From the NCBI GenBank assembly GCA_963070105.1, contig OY718807.1, forward strand, positions 3,197,001 to 3,261,000: a stretch of 64,000 bases of DNA, read 5' to 3'. The notes beneath the pieces were generated by a model. That model searched no databases and had not been told where the DNA came from. It saw nothing but the letters and a program-made list of their open reading frames with translations. A program made the translations under genes and the position numbers. Positions 13,760 to 28,100 of the stretch are shown here, one piece after another. This DNA is from Litomosoides sigmodontis. Taxonomy: Eukaryota; Nematoda; Chromadorea; Rhabditida; Onchocercidae. Numbering within the stretch: position 1 is the first letter of the stretch; the number at the start of each line of letters is the position of its first letter.

Positions 13760-16130
13760 TCGAACTTTTAAAACGACATGAGGTGGGAGATATTTTGATA
13801 AAACTATGCACTAATTGCTAAAATATTTTTTTCTCTCAAATAGAAATTAGCAGAAGCAAAAGATTTCACATATGCAAATTTACATGTAATTGGAATGCTT
13901 AAAAATTTAATTTCAAATATGAAAACCTGAAAAATTGCCCTTCTCTTCCTACTACGACAAATTGCATTTGCAAAACTGCGACAATTGCACTTCGTCCATC
14001 TGAGAACAAATGACTTTGCCTTTAGCAAACGTGCGAAGTTGCTGCTCCTTGTGATTTCCTTCTTTTCCATTTTAAATTGAAACCAGTGAAATAGCTTTGT
14101 CAATTTAATGAAAATTGTTCAATATTGGATGGGAAATTTTTCCGTTACTTGAAGTAAGCAAAAATTTAACGTAAAATTTGAACACGTTAATTACACTGCT
14201 ACAAACATATATTACTGGACAAAGTTAGAAATTATTTTTTAATTTAGCAATTTTAATTTCAAGCGAGCAAGGTTTGATGCAAAGTGTACACTCCAACATA
14301 TTTTTCAGAATTTTAAATTCATTCAAATGATAAAATTGGAAATCTGTAATCATTTTCGTTATTTCAAGCAAACTATGAAGTTTATTATAATTTTTGGTGC
14401 ACAGTGCGTGGTCTTTCCACTTCTTTTTTGAAATGCAATTTTCCTGAGTAAAATTCAACCTAGTTCACTTCAGAAATGGGGGAAACAATTTCATATCTTA
14501 CAAATTAATGCACATAACTCTTTATTTTAAAGTTATTTGTGAAATTTCACTTGAAAAAATTGCTTAGTCTCAAAATTGATCCTCTAAATTAGATGAAACT
14601 TTTTTATTGTTTACCTGATGGAAATGCAATGAGTACCTTTCCGACTGAAAGCGAACTTTCATTTCCATCTTCCAGCTGTCAAGATGAAAAGTTGAAATTT
14701 ATTGATTAGTGCGTCAGTTTCAATAAATTTTTACGCATGAAAGCTAGACGTGTAGGTTCCAATAAATTTCACGCATGAGAGGCAAACTTTTGCGTATTGT
14801 TAGCAAAAAAAAGGAGTGGACAATGTTTTTTCATTTTTTTTTTTGGAATAATTTGATTAAAGCATTAGTTCTGAGTGCGAAAGGATTGAGGGATAATTAG
14901 GATTGATGACGTAGTGCGCTGTTTCATCCCACGTTTCAAGCACTCTATTAGACGTACTTAAATGTATTCATTGGTGATACTCCTTTTCATTGTATTTTCA
15001 AAGTACTTTGCGGGAGAGATTAGCGTATGCGACAGTGACGTAAATTAGTTCGTGAAAGACGCAAAATCCGTACAATTAGCTTGAGTACGCTAATCACTAA
15101 TTAGTACTCTAACGTAGGTTTTTCCTACAAGCGTAGATAGGAAACTCTTATAAATTTAATTTTAAATTTCAATTTTTTTTCACTCTCATTTACTATTTTT
15201 CGTGGAGCAAACATTCAATGCATCATCATTTCATCTGATTTTAATTAACAAATTTTAATAAAATATAGGAATTTAATACATTCAAAATTTAAAGATTTTA
15301 AATTTAAATATCTTGCACGTGTAATGAATACTTTAGATATTCGTTTAAATTTAAAACATTAATTTCATCAAAGTCTTATTGATTATAGCACATATGAAAC
15401 TAAGTGAATTAATTAAAAACCATCGATAAAAATGGAAATGTCCTCTTTTGATTTTTTATTTTGCTTATTATTTGGTCTCAAAAATGTAATTTCATTACAA
15501 TTTTTTAGCTCTTTCCAATTTTATGCTTTTTTCTTTGTTGTTTTTTTTCTTGTTGTCTTGTTCAATTTGGGTTAATTTTCTTTAAAATTTTTCTTTTCAT
15601 GCATACCGCCTATACTTTAGTTGCGGCAATTAGTGCCTTCTTAATTCACGTGACTATCACCACTTCATGATATTTCGCATTTGCATATTAATTTTCTCAA
15701 AATTTAACGCTTTATCATCACTTACTTAAACTTCCACTTCGTTTTATTTTAATTTGATAATACCATATCATTTTGCTTAATCAAATTATCAGTGATAAAT
15801 TCAGTGCTCGCAAGGAAAGACTTAAAAAATTAATTGCTTCGTTCAATTCATCATCATTATCTTTATGACATTCTCACAGCACATATATCTAATTTCATTT
15901 TAAATTGCTGCTAACATTTAATGCCTAACTTTCACTATCATTTTACAACTACGCATAATTGCTTGTTCGGACGTGAATGATAGGGAATCAGGTCAGAATC
16001 TGACCATCACTTTTGCACTTCAATAATATATGCGTGTACAAAAATTACACGAGAAAAGTCCCAAAAAAATTAATTTCGAAAAAAGATTTTACAAAAAGAA
16101 ATTGATCAATTTTTCTCAAAAGAAAAAAAG
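13760..16130. other. AT-rich spacer, no gene seen
   Basis: Nothing on either strand looks coding. A 99-codon minus-strand ORF at 13804-14103 has Lys/Phe/Ile-rich composition without splice context and is treated as chance. Confidence 0.5.
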
Positions 16131-16137
16131 CATTATT

Positions 16138-16203
16138 GTGTATGTGCATGTGTGTGCATGTGTGTGTCTGTGTGTATGTGTGTGTGCGTGTGTGCGTGTG
16201 TGC
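16138..16203 (+). repeat. (GT)n compound microsatellite
   Basis: Alternating gt with regular ca and cg interruptions over about 65 bases. It produces spurious Cys/Val-rich ORFs in two frames. Confidence 0.92.
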
Positions 16204-16376
16204 GTAAAATTAAATTGAAATTATCGGTTAAAAATTTTGTTCAGTTGAGAACAATTACTTTGCTCGCAGCTCGCCGCCCTGTTCGCCGCCTTGCATTCCT
16301 CACATGCGTAAAACAAATGCAATTATCGATGCAAAATCTTTTCTTTTTTTTTTGCTCCTTTCATTAGAACGAAGTA

Positions 16377-16446
16377 GCGGTAGGCCTTTACTTAATAATA
16401 GGCTTGGGGGAAGGTGCCCCTGCCAGGCCTCTCTATTGATTGCCTG
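16377..16446. other. Short GC-rich pocket with self-complementary segments
   Basis: Roughly 70 bases that are clearly more GC-rich than the surroundings, containing aggcct and a GGGG..CCCC pairing around aaggtg. It has no ORF and no tRNA cloverleaf that I could fold. Possibly a decayed repeat or a structured element. Confidence 0.3.
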
Positions 16447-16533
16447 AAGTTATACATCATTTATTGCTAGTATTACCGCTGATTTAACATCTCCCTTTCT
16501 GCTTTCACCACGCAAATTTATAAAAATTTGAAA

Positions 16534-16537
<4 letters not shown>

Positions 16538-16579
<42 letters not shown>
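16538..16579 (+). repeat. (GA)n microsatellite
   Basis: About 40 bases of nearly pure gagaga. Confidence 0.93.
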
Positions 16580-16780
16580 CGGAAAAAAAAAGAAACGAAT
16601 GTTTCGCTATTTCTGATTTCGTAAATGTTTGACTATCATTAAAAAAATTTTACATTGCGCATACTGTCTGGAAGTGGTATGCTAGCAAACAAGCATCCAT
16701 TGCATGCAAGCTTACTTTACTGCTAATAGAATACAATTTAATAATGTAAAATTGTAAATTTAAAATGACATTTTGCTCAT

Positions 16781-16899
16781 GAAATATGCAGCACATTCGC
16801 TTGCTGATCATTCCTTTAATCATTTAAAATTATAAATTAAATAAAAAAAAAAGCATGTTGATCGTGAAACATGCAATCAATTCGCTTATCGATCGTTTC
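16781..16899 (+). ncRNA. Tandem pair of related 34-base hairpin candidates
   Basis: Copy A (16781-16814) and copy B (16866-16899) start 85 bases apart and align without gaps. They share the loop segment ATTCGCTT and an ATG/ATC internal loop. In A the inner stem is CAGCA/TGCTG. In B, two of these pairs change together (G-C to A-T, C-G to T-A) and an outer T-A pair becomes C-G. Copy B can be extended by a further AGCAT/ATGCT pairing (about 16852-16908). Two other B pairs are lost, so the structure is imperfect. No known RNA family is recognised. Confidence 0.35.
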
Positions 16900-16909
16900 A
16901 GCGATGCTT

Positions 16910-19022
16910 TTTTTTCTTACTTTTTAATTAATTCTGTCAAAAAGATACTCAATAAAAAGCTATAGAACACATCTCATCGCTTTTTTGTTGCTTTGAAATT
17001 TTTGTTAAATTTGTTCCAAAAATTTTAAAAATGAATAAAATTTATCGGATAGCTAAAAACGCGTATATGCATATATGATAATGATAATAATCTTGATTAC
17101 TGACAGTAATAGTTCATTTGCAGTATTAAAAAATGTGAATTTTTAATCAATTGGAATTCATAATTTTAACTGGAATTATCACGGTAAACAATAATAACAC
17201 GAAATCATTTTAATCCCCTAAGTGCGAATAATACATCTCTTTGAAATCGACTGAATAATTTCGCAGAAAAATTCATATGCATAGGCCTAAAATAATATCC
17301 CTACACAATACCAACTTTAATTAAAGGATTTTAATTTCGTGAAGCGAAAAACTTGAACTTTTGCGGCAATGTAAAGTAATTTTAAACAAATTCTAACTTC
17401 TAAAGAATTTAGTTGAATGAAAAGAAATGCAAAAGGTGATGCTATTTATAGCTCAAAAATTTTTCTTCACCAATTACAACTTTTAAACTAAGCTACTCGT
17501 GAAATCATCAAATGAGATTTATTCATCAAATTTCAAGCAAATTCAAATTTAAATTCATTAATGGCTTCATAAAACTGTTTCATGCAGCAAGTGTTAGAAG
17601 TTAATTGACAAAATTGTGATATACACCAAGCAATTTAATACAAGGAGTTACGTGTCCTAATGAAAAATGACGTGATACGTGCGAAATGTAAATGGCAGAT
17701 TAAAGTTCTAAATTACACCAAAAATATTTTATTTTTTTTTTAATATTTATTTTTTTTTGTTTCACATTCTATCACAGCCTGCCATTGTGCAAAAATATTT
17801 GATGTGCTGAAGAGTGAGGTGAAAGTGGACGTGGAGTAGACATCTTTTCACTTTGATAAAATTTTTTCGCTTAAAGCTAAATAGCAAATGTTAACGGAAA
17901 AGAAATTAAAAATGAAAATAGAGAGAGTAGGAGGTGGAGGGAAGGGAAAGACTTGATGAGGAGGTTGTTAATAAGTTATGAACATGTCTGCACTGGCATC
18001 ACTTCATTCCAATTCCTCCTACTCACTTTTAAATTTATCCTTTACAAATTGCAATTGCAAAATTTACACCCTTTCATTGCATGTAAAAAAAGGAACAAAA
18101 TGGTCAGAAATAGAATTCAGAGTTTAATTAATTGAGCAATTGGAAATCGAAATTTAAGCAGCAATGAATTGCTGCTCAAGAAAAACTTTTAATCACAAAA
18201 TGAAATGCAGTGGGGTCAATTGAGCGGTCACCTTGAGTGCTTCTAACCTCTTGTCCATTGTCAGAAATACCGAAATCAGTTTAGTACAAATGATAGATAG
18301 GCGGAAATTCTAAATTCACCTATGAAATAATTGCATCGTCGATTTTCGTAAATTTCACGCCTTCATAATTTACAGTTTTAACATCTAGTAATTCCTGACA
18401 TCCACTGCCTTCATCGCATCATTGCTACAAAATGAGAAGAACGAATTTTTAAAATTTTACAATTTGCAGAAAAAAAAATCTTACTATAATTATCAACGTA
18501 CAAAAGATGTTCAAAAGAAAAAAAAATTTCACAATAACAAAAACATTCCTCAAAGCCTGTTTCTTCCCCTACCGTAACTTTTCCTATTGACAAGAAAAAA
18601 CAATCCTAAATTATTGGTGCAACTTTGCAGCTAATCACTTCTACAGTATTCAGTGAAATGTAAGGGAAGTAATGTTTTTGCGATCGCATAACTTTAATAG
18701 CCTAATAACAATCATCTAATTTTCAGGCCTACTATCCTTGCTGAGCCTTAAGCGTGTAGCTCATGTGGAACGAAAAATGCAAATTCCATTGTTAAATTTG
18801 AGCTCTTTTAATTGAAACTAAAAATACTGTTAAAATTATCACACTTTACCAAAATTTTCCCTTTCATTTCTCCTCTTAAATACAACAGGAATTTATGTTT
18901 AGGATTTTTGAACAATTGGTTTAATCTTTTGTCGCGCTCTTCCTTTCGTCTTTTTTTGTGCTAATTTAAATTCTCAAAAAATTACCAAATATTTTAATTA
19001 GCTTATTTTTAGGTGATAAAGA
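16910..19022. other. AT-rich spacer, no confirmed gene
   Basis: No coding segment with convincing splice sites was seen on either strand. Confidence 0.5.
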
Positions 19023-19111
19023 ATGTGTAGAAATAGCTGTCGACCAACGATATCATCGCTACCTCAGTCAACAACAGCACCACCACTAGCGCAAGAGGTC
19101 GGCGAAAGCAG
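19023..19111 (+). CDS. Candidate alternative first exon (a)
   Basis: An ATG at 19023 is followed by 29 codons (MCRNSCRPTISSLPQSTTAP...) and an AG|gtaacc donor. The segment is GC-richer than its flanks, and the preceding ttttag could instead be a splice or trans-splice acceptor. It ends in phase 2, compatible with the exon at 26227. Confidence 0.25.
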
Positions 19112-22100
19112 GTAACCTGAAAGTTAGGATCCAAATATGGGGAAATGCTTTCGTTTAATTCTTACGCTGTTTTACGTAAGGTTTGTATTGTTGTGCTTAA
19201 TTCAATTAATATAGTAGAGAATTAAAACAGTTAATTGATTTACGTGCAATCATTACTTGTATTTTTTTTTGGTAATTCCTACCGATAATTTTCTTCTGTT
19301 AATGCTAATAAATGTTTTTAATAAATAAATTCATTAAGTAATTGAAAATTCCTTACAAATAAATTTATCTATGAAGGCATGAAAGTTTTATTGATTAAAG
19401 TAACAAATAAATCATGCATACACATATATGTTCATACGATTGAAATTATTTGAAAATAACGAAAGATTCATTAAATTATGTTCAAACGACGTTTTGAGTG
19501 GATTAAAATGAAAATCGAACAATGCCATAATTTGACCAATAATTCTTATCGTTTTCCTTTTTATTTCAATTAATCATTCATACTTGTTTATTACTTTACC
19601 AAAATAATCCTTTTTAGGATATGCATAAATGTTATTGAAATATTTTTTTCAATATTATTGAAATATAGGAGGCAGAGAGAGAGAGAGGTATGAGAGAAAT
19701 TAGCAAATTAGCAACAGTTAGAAATGAAGCAAAATGATAAAATGGCACTTTTGATAAGCAATGATAAAGTAGCAGACGTGCGACAGCGGCAACACTCAAA
19801 CGTGGCCGATGACGGTGATGGGAGTGATGGCCAAAGTCAATTCGTCAACTATCGTCGGCGGTTAGCGTTTGTCTTTTCTTTTACAAAAAAAAAAAAAAAA
19901 AAAAAATGAAACCAATGAATGAAAAAATAAAAGTTACTAAAATTTCTGAGAAGTTCTTATCAACGATAACTTTACCATTGCTCAATAGAATTATTTCTAT
20001 TTTTGTCCAGCAATTATTAATAATTTTCATTTCGCATTCACTTCACTTATTAATTATTAATTGCTAAAATGTTTATTTTTACTTTTTTTACTTTTTTCAT
20101 ATTAATTAGCGAATTTAGGTATTGTATTTATGCTGCCTTAATTCAGCAATTTCTTCAAATCCTAACCATCTTGCACTAGTAATTTCTTAATTAACGATAG
20201 GTACTAATGCGTTTTATTTTTCTTCTTTAAACCTTTTCTCTTTCCTTTTCCTTCGTCTTTTCTTCACTTCTATTCATTCTTTTCTTGTCTTTTTTTCTTT
20301 CCCTCTCTTTCACTTGTTTTATTTTGAATAAGTTTTTTTTTGAAAAAAAAGAAACGAATATTGCTGGTTAAAGGAAAGAATTAGAGAAAGGGAAGAAAGA
20401 GGAGAGTAGGAGAACAGGTCGTGTAGGTATGTATGATAGGCTTTTTCCTTCTTTTTATCTGGAAGTAATTGTTTAGCCTAAGCCTAAGACTAACTAGTCC
20501 ACAACAACACTCCTCCTCTCTCACTCTCTCTTTGCCTTTTTTCATTTTTAATTTTAATTCTTCACACCTCACATTCAGTTTGCTTCTTTTGCATTTTCGT
20601 TGAAAGCTCGGCATGATGCATATGCCTCTAAAATCTTTCTTATTTACTTACATCAAAATTTATCATCAAAATTTCTACTTCTTTCATTTATTTTTCCGTT
20701 TTTTTTTCAAAACAAAAATTTGTTTTGAAATAAAATAAAGGCAATTTCACAAACACACAAAGAGCATTAGCAGTAGCTCCTCTGATTTTTGCTAAATTTC
20801 CCTAACTTTGAGCTTCACAAATATCGCGCAGTGATTATTTGGTAAAATTAGCTGTAAGTTTGTGGCAACGAAACCAATGAGCGTGAAAGAAGAAACGGAT
20901 CTTCTGTGATGAACTCATCCAATCATTCACTCACCTTCCTTCCGAATTAAAATTAATTAGAATTATTTTTCATAATTCTGATAATGCTTTTAAAATTGAC
21001 AACCTCTTTGAACCTCTCAATGGAACATTTAATTCCAAAATTCCATGGAAGTTATTAGCAATTGTTTTGCATTTAGAAATTTCCATTCACTTTTCACTAA
21101 AACTTTATTTAAGTAACTTCTTGATGAATTGTTTAAGTTAGTGGTGTAAGATAAAGGCGCAGGCGCAAACTGCCTAGGTAAGTCATAATCATTATCATTA
21201 TCAAATTAAACTTTCAATATTTCCCTATCAGTTCTACTTTAATCGTATTGCTTTCTATCTATTATTGCGCTTTATTTTGGATAAATTATTCAGTTAAATC
21301 ATTTAATTTCAATTTTTTTGTCTTAAAACTTTGAATAATTTTGCAAAAATTCTTGCATCATTTCATTTTGTTCCTCTTGTTGGGAATGACCCGTGATAAT
21401 GTAAAAATGTATTTATATGTAATATCAAATTTTGTAAAATTGTAATTTTTATTTGTCATTTCTTTGTGTGAAGGAAGAAGTTAGAGATTGGAATTCATTT
21501 TGAAAGTGAGAAATTCATCTCGAACACATGCATTTTTCGATCTCACCACACTCTAATTTTGAAAGGAAATTGGAGTTTTTACTGACTTAGCTTAATTTGC
21601 AGTTTCCGGGGAGATGCAATGCTTTTGATAATAAACTACCCTCATAAATCGGAATGAAATTATTGTGTAGCTAAGCTTACGAGGCGCAAAGGTGCGGTCA
21701 CAAGTGCAATTGCACTCATTCAACAACTTTTAGCATCATTTATTAACATCAATGTTTTAAATAAAGTTACACTGAAATTTTGAAATTAACTAAAAATTAA
21801 CAATGTTTGACGGAATTGCGCAAAAATGTAACTTTAAAAATGCGATCAAATTGAAATTGATTCATTTATGCTCTGTTTGTTTGAAATAACTCTCAGTTGT
21901 TGCATTGGACGATTGATTGGTGTGGTTGATGTCCGCCCCACTATGCTGATAATTTTGAATAGGAAAATTGCATTCGTTGTAAAATTTAAATTTTGTAATT
22001 TCTTTACTTGTTCACTGTCCATTTTATTTTTCATCAAAATATATGGACATTTAAATTATTTCGTACACTTCATTTTAACCAATTGCTGTGCAGCACTGTA

Positions 22101-25100
22101 ATTATTTGTTTTCATTTCGATTTGAATTCAAACTTTATCGTCATTTGCACTTAAATTTTGATGCTAATTAAATTGGATGGATGAAAAAATGAAAGAGGCG
22201 GAAAAATGCATGCATTTGAAATGGAAGTGATATTTGCTAAAATTTCAACGAAGAGACATTTGCATGCTTTCTGGCCTCTTTTATTGAACGAACAAAAAAA
22301 AAATGTGGAAAGACGAAATAAGAAAGCAGGGCGAGAGCGATGCCAGGCGCTAAAGTTTGGTAAAGCTGGAGGTTATTCAAACTTTTCCTCCCATGGGTTT
22401 TCTCAAACTTATTTGCGACTTGTTTTCCATCATAGCTAAACTTCTTTGCTTTAGTCGCCTTCCTTTTTTTGAAATTTCAAAACAAAAGAAAAAAAAAACA
22501 AAAATTGACTTTTCTCTTTTGCTCTCGTTTTGCTAATATTATTGTTGTGCTTTCAGTTTAAGCTTTACTGTTGTGCGATAACTTCTCAACTTAAATTCAC
22601 ATCATTTCTTCAACTCCTCTAAAGCTGAACCATTCAACTTGCTCGGATTTCACAACGAATTCCTCACTCCAATCTGTTTCTTTTTCTTTTCATCCATTTA
22701 AATTAGATTACTTCATAATAAATCACACATTCAAACTTTGTAGATCGCCACAAAATTGTTAATGTATGAGAGGAAAAGGATGCGAAATGTTGAAATAGAT
22801 GAATTAAAATGTAAATATCAATTGTATAATTTCAACTAATTTTTTTAAAATAAAGTAATAATTGATAATTTCCAATAATTTTACTAGAATATACAAATGG
22901 TTCATTTATAAAAAAGGGAAAATAAATTTTCGACATATTTTTTGCCTATTTCTTAGAATGGTTTTTTTTAAGCCAACCGAAACAGGAATTTTTTAGTTAT
23001 TAGTTGGGTTTTCATCAAATTTATGCATTTATCATTTAAATGCAAAGCCTTAATTGTCAATGATTATTTATCTCTATGAAAAATGACTACGTCAATTATT
23101 CATATTATCAAATTAAAAAAATTCAAAAACACTGAAAAAGTGAATTATTGAGTGATAAAAATTACCTTATAACATATATGATATTAAAATTTTCATTTAA
23201 ATTATTAACAACTTTGCTATGGTCGTTTTATTTCTTCTTTAACAATCATAAACGAAATATTATTGGTTATTTCAGGATGAAAATCAAATTTGCTATTTAA
23301 TTAAATCAAACTTTATCCCTTTTTCCTCCTCCTCTCTGTCATAGCTAACTCAATCATCTCTCCTTCATTCCTCTCTTCTTTTTCACTCGCCATCCTTTCA
23401 TCAATTCCTCTCCTCTTAATTGCAATTGCAATTAGCTATGCAAAAATTAATGCGATCCACCTCATCTGCTCTCTCATCTCTTGTCTCCTCCAATGTCACA
23501 TTGGTGTCAACGATTGAAGATGTGAGAGAGCCGCTGCTAAAGGAATATGATAAATCGTTAACTGTGGAAGCATCCGAACTACTCTTTCGTCCTATCATTG
23601 CCAGTGATGGAAAGGATAGCAGGAACACTTGCTACTACTACGATGTTTACAGGTTAATTAATTCATCGGCTTTTTTTTTGCTCAAGAAATTAAAAGCATA
23701 TTTTTGGAATAATTTGTTAATTCGTAGCAAAACAAAAAACAATAGTCAAATTTAAAATCTAAATTTCATTGTAAGTACAATTTGTTGTAAAAATGTTAAA
23801 AAAAAAACGTGAAGCTAGAAATGTTTGTTTGTTTGTTTGTTTGTTTTTCCTCTCAACAATTAACTTCATTATCACATGTTATCAAAAAGTTTACAAACAA
23901 ATTGTTGATTTCATTTGTAATAGAGAATGTTCATTGGGTTTGTGTTATTTTTTACTATCATGTTGTATGCTGTATTTTATGTACAGACATGATGTATACT
24001 GTATGTTTTATGTTGCATACTGTATTTTGTGTGTGTGCGATGCCGACGAGTTATTGTCACAATCTGTAAGACGCAATTGAAGTGATGAAAATGAAGCTAT
24101 TCATAGGAATATAGAAATACATGAAGAAATTGATAGCTGAAAAAAAAAGTGAAAATGTTAATTAATTGTAATAATGTCATATTTCAAATTTGAAAAGATT
24201 TGATTTTTTCAAATGTACGTTGTTTTAGCACATGCATTCCTTTATTGTTAATTTAATTTTTAGCGTTTGAAACGAATTTGCTGATTTTGTGAGAAATTTT
24301 TGATTCATACGCGCAGCGCAATATGTCTAATCTAGCACTATCACTATCATCACATTGTTATCATTTCCGTGATTATAATGTTCTCTTGGTAAAAGTGATC
24401 AAAGATCATCATTTTAATTACGGTTATTATTGTGCTTTTGAGTAATATCACATCTATGCTTCATTAGCCAATTCTGTTCGTCTCAATGAGTGAAGAGAAA
24501 ATGAAAACTAAAAAGAGAAAATAAAATGAGTAAGATGTAAGGAAGAAAAACAAAAAGACAAACGCCGAAAGCATTTGGAATTATTCGTTCAATTTTTGTT
24601 CATTTGTTAAATTGATCGCATATTTCCATTCAAAAATTTTCAATTCAATTTCATTTCCTATAAGCGTAAAAAAAATTTTCTCTCTTAGCTTGCGCAAACA
24701 ACACACACACACACACTAAAACCATTTATTTTTAGCGCTCTGAAATAAGTGAAAATTAGCAGCACGAACAATTTGCATCCTTTTTATCAATCAACTCGTT
24801 CACTTTTCATTTTTTGACAATTTCTTCTCTTCTACGTCATCGACACATTTACCGCACTGATCGCTGTGGCAATTGATTGTCAACAGCGTTTGCACTAAAT
24901 TCATGCTAAATTCGTAATTTTTGTGCCAAAGTACTTTATGCTAATTCTCTCAATCACTTCATCAATCACTAATTCAACAAATTTATTCATTTATAGCCTG
25001 AAATTTCAATGAAGTAAGGCCCGAAAATAATAGGTATCATAGCAATGTATGTTAAACTTAGCACATTGCTAATTCAGATGATGTGGAATTTGCAAATTAA

Positions 25101-28100
25101 CCTTTCACTAATCAAATATTATGCATGCGATAAAAAGAAATATTTTATAACTTAAATTTTCTGCTGTCAGTAGAAAGAGAAGAGAAAGAGTGTATTAAAT
25201 ATTAATAAATTAAAAAAGAGAAATTACCAGTATTCAATGACAAATTGGCGGCGGACGTGAAAAATGTCACGTCTGTTGCTAATTTATCATTGAAGGCATG
25301 AAATGCATTTAACAAATAAGCATATCAGACTGAATTTTCTTCCGCCAACGAAATTCTTCTTTTTTCTAAAGCAATCTTTTTTGACGTTTTTCTTCGAGCG
25401 CTCTCTTTTGCGTTTTTCTTTGAAGTGTTAGGAAAAGGGCAATTTTCAATTCTTCTCTTTTCAGTTTGACTTCTTTACTTAGTGAGTTTTTGAAAAATTT
25501 TTTTCTTTAATTTATCTCGAAATTTGTTACTTTTATTCAGAGATGAATAGGTTTGTTAAATTTATGAGAAATCAAATATTTGTGGATGATTTTTTGACTA
25601 AAATTAATTAATTTTAAAATGGACATGATCCGCCATTTCTGTTTCAGATATTTGAGAATTAGCCAAAGGATGAGTGAAATTGCTGGTATTTAGCAGAAAT
25701 TGGTTATATTATTAAAATTTACTGAGCAGGAAGAAGGAAAAAAGCATTTTTGGAAATTTTTCAAAAACAAAATTTTTTAAAAAGCAATTGAAATTGGTTT
25801 ATTTTTTGCTTTCCTCTTTTTTCTCTTTCAGAATTACCAAAATCAGATTTGTATTTCTTCCTCTACTCTCCATAAATAACTTAAATTTGTTTCAATTTTA
25901 ATTTTGACCTTGCCGGATTAATTGATTGTGAAGTAAACTAGTAAATTTTAGAGAATCACTTTTTTGTGGAAATTTTACGGCGTCAGAATGCAATTTAAAT
26001 GCGGGAAATTTTGAAAATATTAATAAATGTCCCTTAGCTGGATCTTTTAAAAATTTCAAAGTTTCTGTCTGTTCTTTTTCAAATATTTAATAACTTGTTC
26101 ATTTCCTACGTTATAATCATTTCATTGATGTAAAATGAAATGATTGAATTTAAATTAATTTTTTGCTAGCAAGAAGTAGTCAACTGATGTATTTGAGGAA
26201 GAAAAATTAAATTTATTGAATTTCAGAGTTGTTGATGTAAGTGATGCTAAGGCATGCGCCCTATTAATGGCAAAAATCAAGGAAGCTGCGCGATCGTCGC
26301 AGTAAGTCAATAAATGCAAAAATTATCCATTTACTTTAAAAATTTTTTCCATTAATTTATCAACCTTTAATCCTTTCAAAATTTAAAAAATTCAAACCAT
26401 TGTAGTATTATTATTTTATACATACAATTTTGGCATAAATACTATGTGCAATTGATTTGTTGCGTAAAAATTCGAGCTGCTATAATTTGCATTGTAGTAC
26501 GGTGCGACCTACAGTATCAATATTTTCTAGGGGAAAAAAATACGTCCATTAATTGTTTGCGTCATTTTCACTTCTTTTTTCCTTTGCTAGAAATATTTGA
26601 ATGGACCGTTGGCTGACTTAATTGTTGTCGAACTGTGAAATGTTGAAATTGAAGCATTCGTTAAAAAAAAAATTAATTGACATTTTCAATTTTTCGTATT
26701 ATTTCCATTAACGCATAGCTCCAGCGATGTCGAGCGATTAACATTTTATCAAAGAAATGAATGTGAACGTTTGAAAATTCAGTTAACATAGCGTGAAATA
26801 TCCAATTTATTATGATAAATAAACTTTTGAAACAAATAGTCAGAGCATGAAGATTTCATGAAATTTGTTTTCCTAACAAATTTAGCTTTTGCAAAATTTT
26901 TTCTTTCAGACTTTTTCACCTTTTTTTTCGCTCTTTTTCGTTCCATTTTTGTTGCTAAATTAATTGGCGCCCAAGTTTTTCATTTCAATTTTACTACAAA
27001 TTAAAAGATTTAGCGTTTGATTTTTTAAAGATTATAGTTTATTCAATTATTCTAATCGTTACTCCATTAGCGATCAATCTAATCTTTTCCATCCTCTTTG
27101 CATCAACAAAAATTGAAATTTAAAAGTACAAAAAAAATTGCTGAAAATTTTCACATATTTAAACCGTTGCTTTAAAGCCTACCAAAATAAAAAATGAAAT
27201 TAAAATTTTTTCAAGTAAAATTAGCCACCATATATCATCCTATCATCATCGGGAATAAGTTATTATTCATTTTACATGCATTATTAATCAATTTAAAATG
27301 TGCCACTAAATTTATTGCATTTTATGAACAGAAAGGATGAGAAATAAAGGAGGGAAAGCGAGACAGAGAGAGAGAGAGAGAGCGCGAGGGAGACAAATGG
27401 GACATAAAAATGTTATCAGTGATTATGAGATTAATAGGGGCTAATGATAGTAATGAAAAGGGGAAGATGAATTAAAATAGGATGTGAAGGATATTTTTTT
27501 CCCACTCACCGTTTTTCCTCCTCAATATCCCAAAGAATTTCCCGAGGGATTTCACGCGCCCAGCAGTGAAATGAAAATACAACGAAATGAGATCAGCACC
27601 GAAGCACAGTATTTGAGTAATTTCTATCGTTTCCACCTTGTCATCTCCCATTTCAATAAGCATTCAACAAACGCTGTCATCATTTTTAGCACTTGGCAAT
27701 CACTTGCATTCTAAGCTTAGTCTACCTGAGCAGTTAGCTAGTTAGTTTAGTTTCATTTTACTACTATCAATACAAATACATTTATCATTTCGCAAATAAA
27801 TTATGCAATTTTCATATCCTTACAGTGCATCTCAATCTAATATTATTATTACTGCTATTATCCACTTTATCATTATTATTAATTGTTAATTTTTTGTTGT
27901 TGTTTACTGCAATTATTAAAGACACGATTAATTAATTGGCTTTTCAATTTTTACATAACACAGAGAACTTCGGATGGAAGATATTCTTGTTTGAATTATT
28001 TATTTTTCAATATCAAAATTTCATAAGGGAAGTGAATAGTGAAGTTCAATCAAAATAGGTCGAATATACGTCATTTGCAAAAAAAAATTATTTGCATTAA

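Noticed and set aside
13804..14103. 99-codon minus-strand ORF
   Set aside because: Composition matches the local AT bias and nothing around it looks like a gene.
20476..20488. Two tandem GCCTAA units, the nematode telomere repeat on the reverse strand
   Set aside because: Only two units, inside ordinary spacer sequence; too short for an interstitial telomere.
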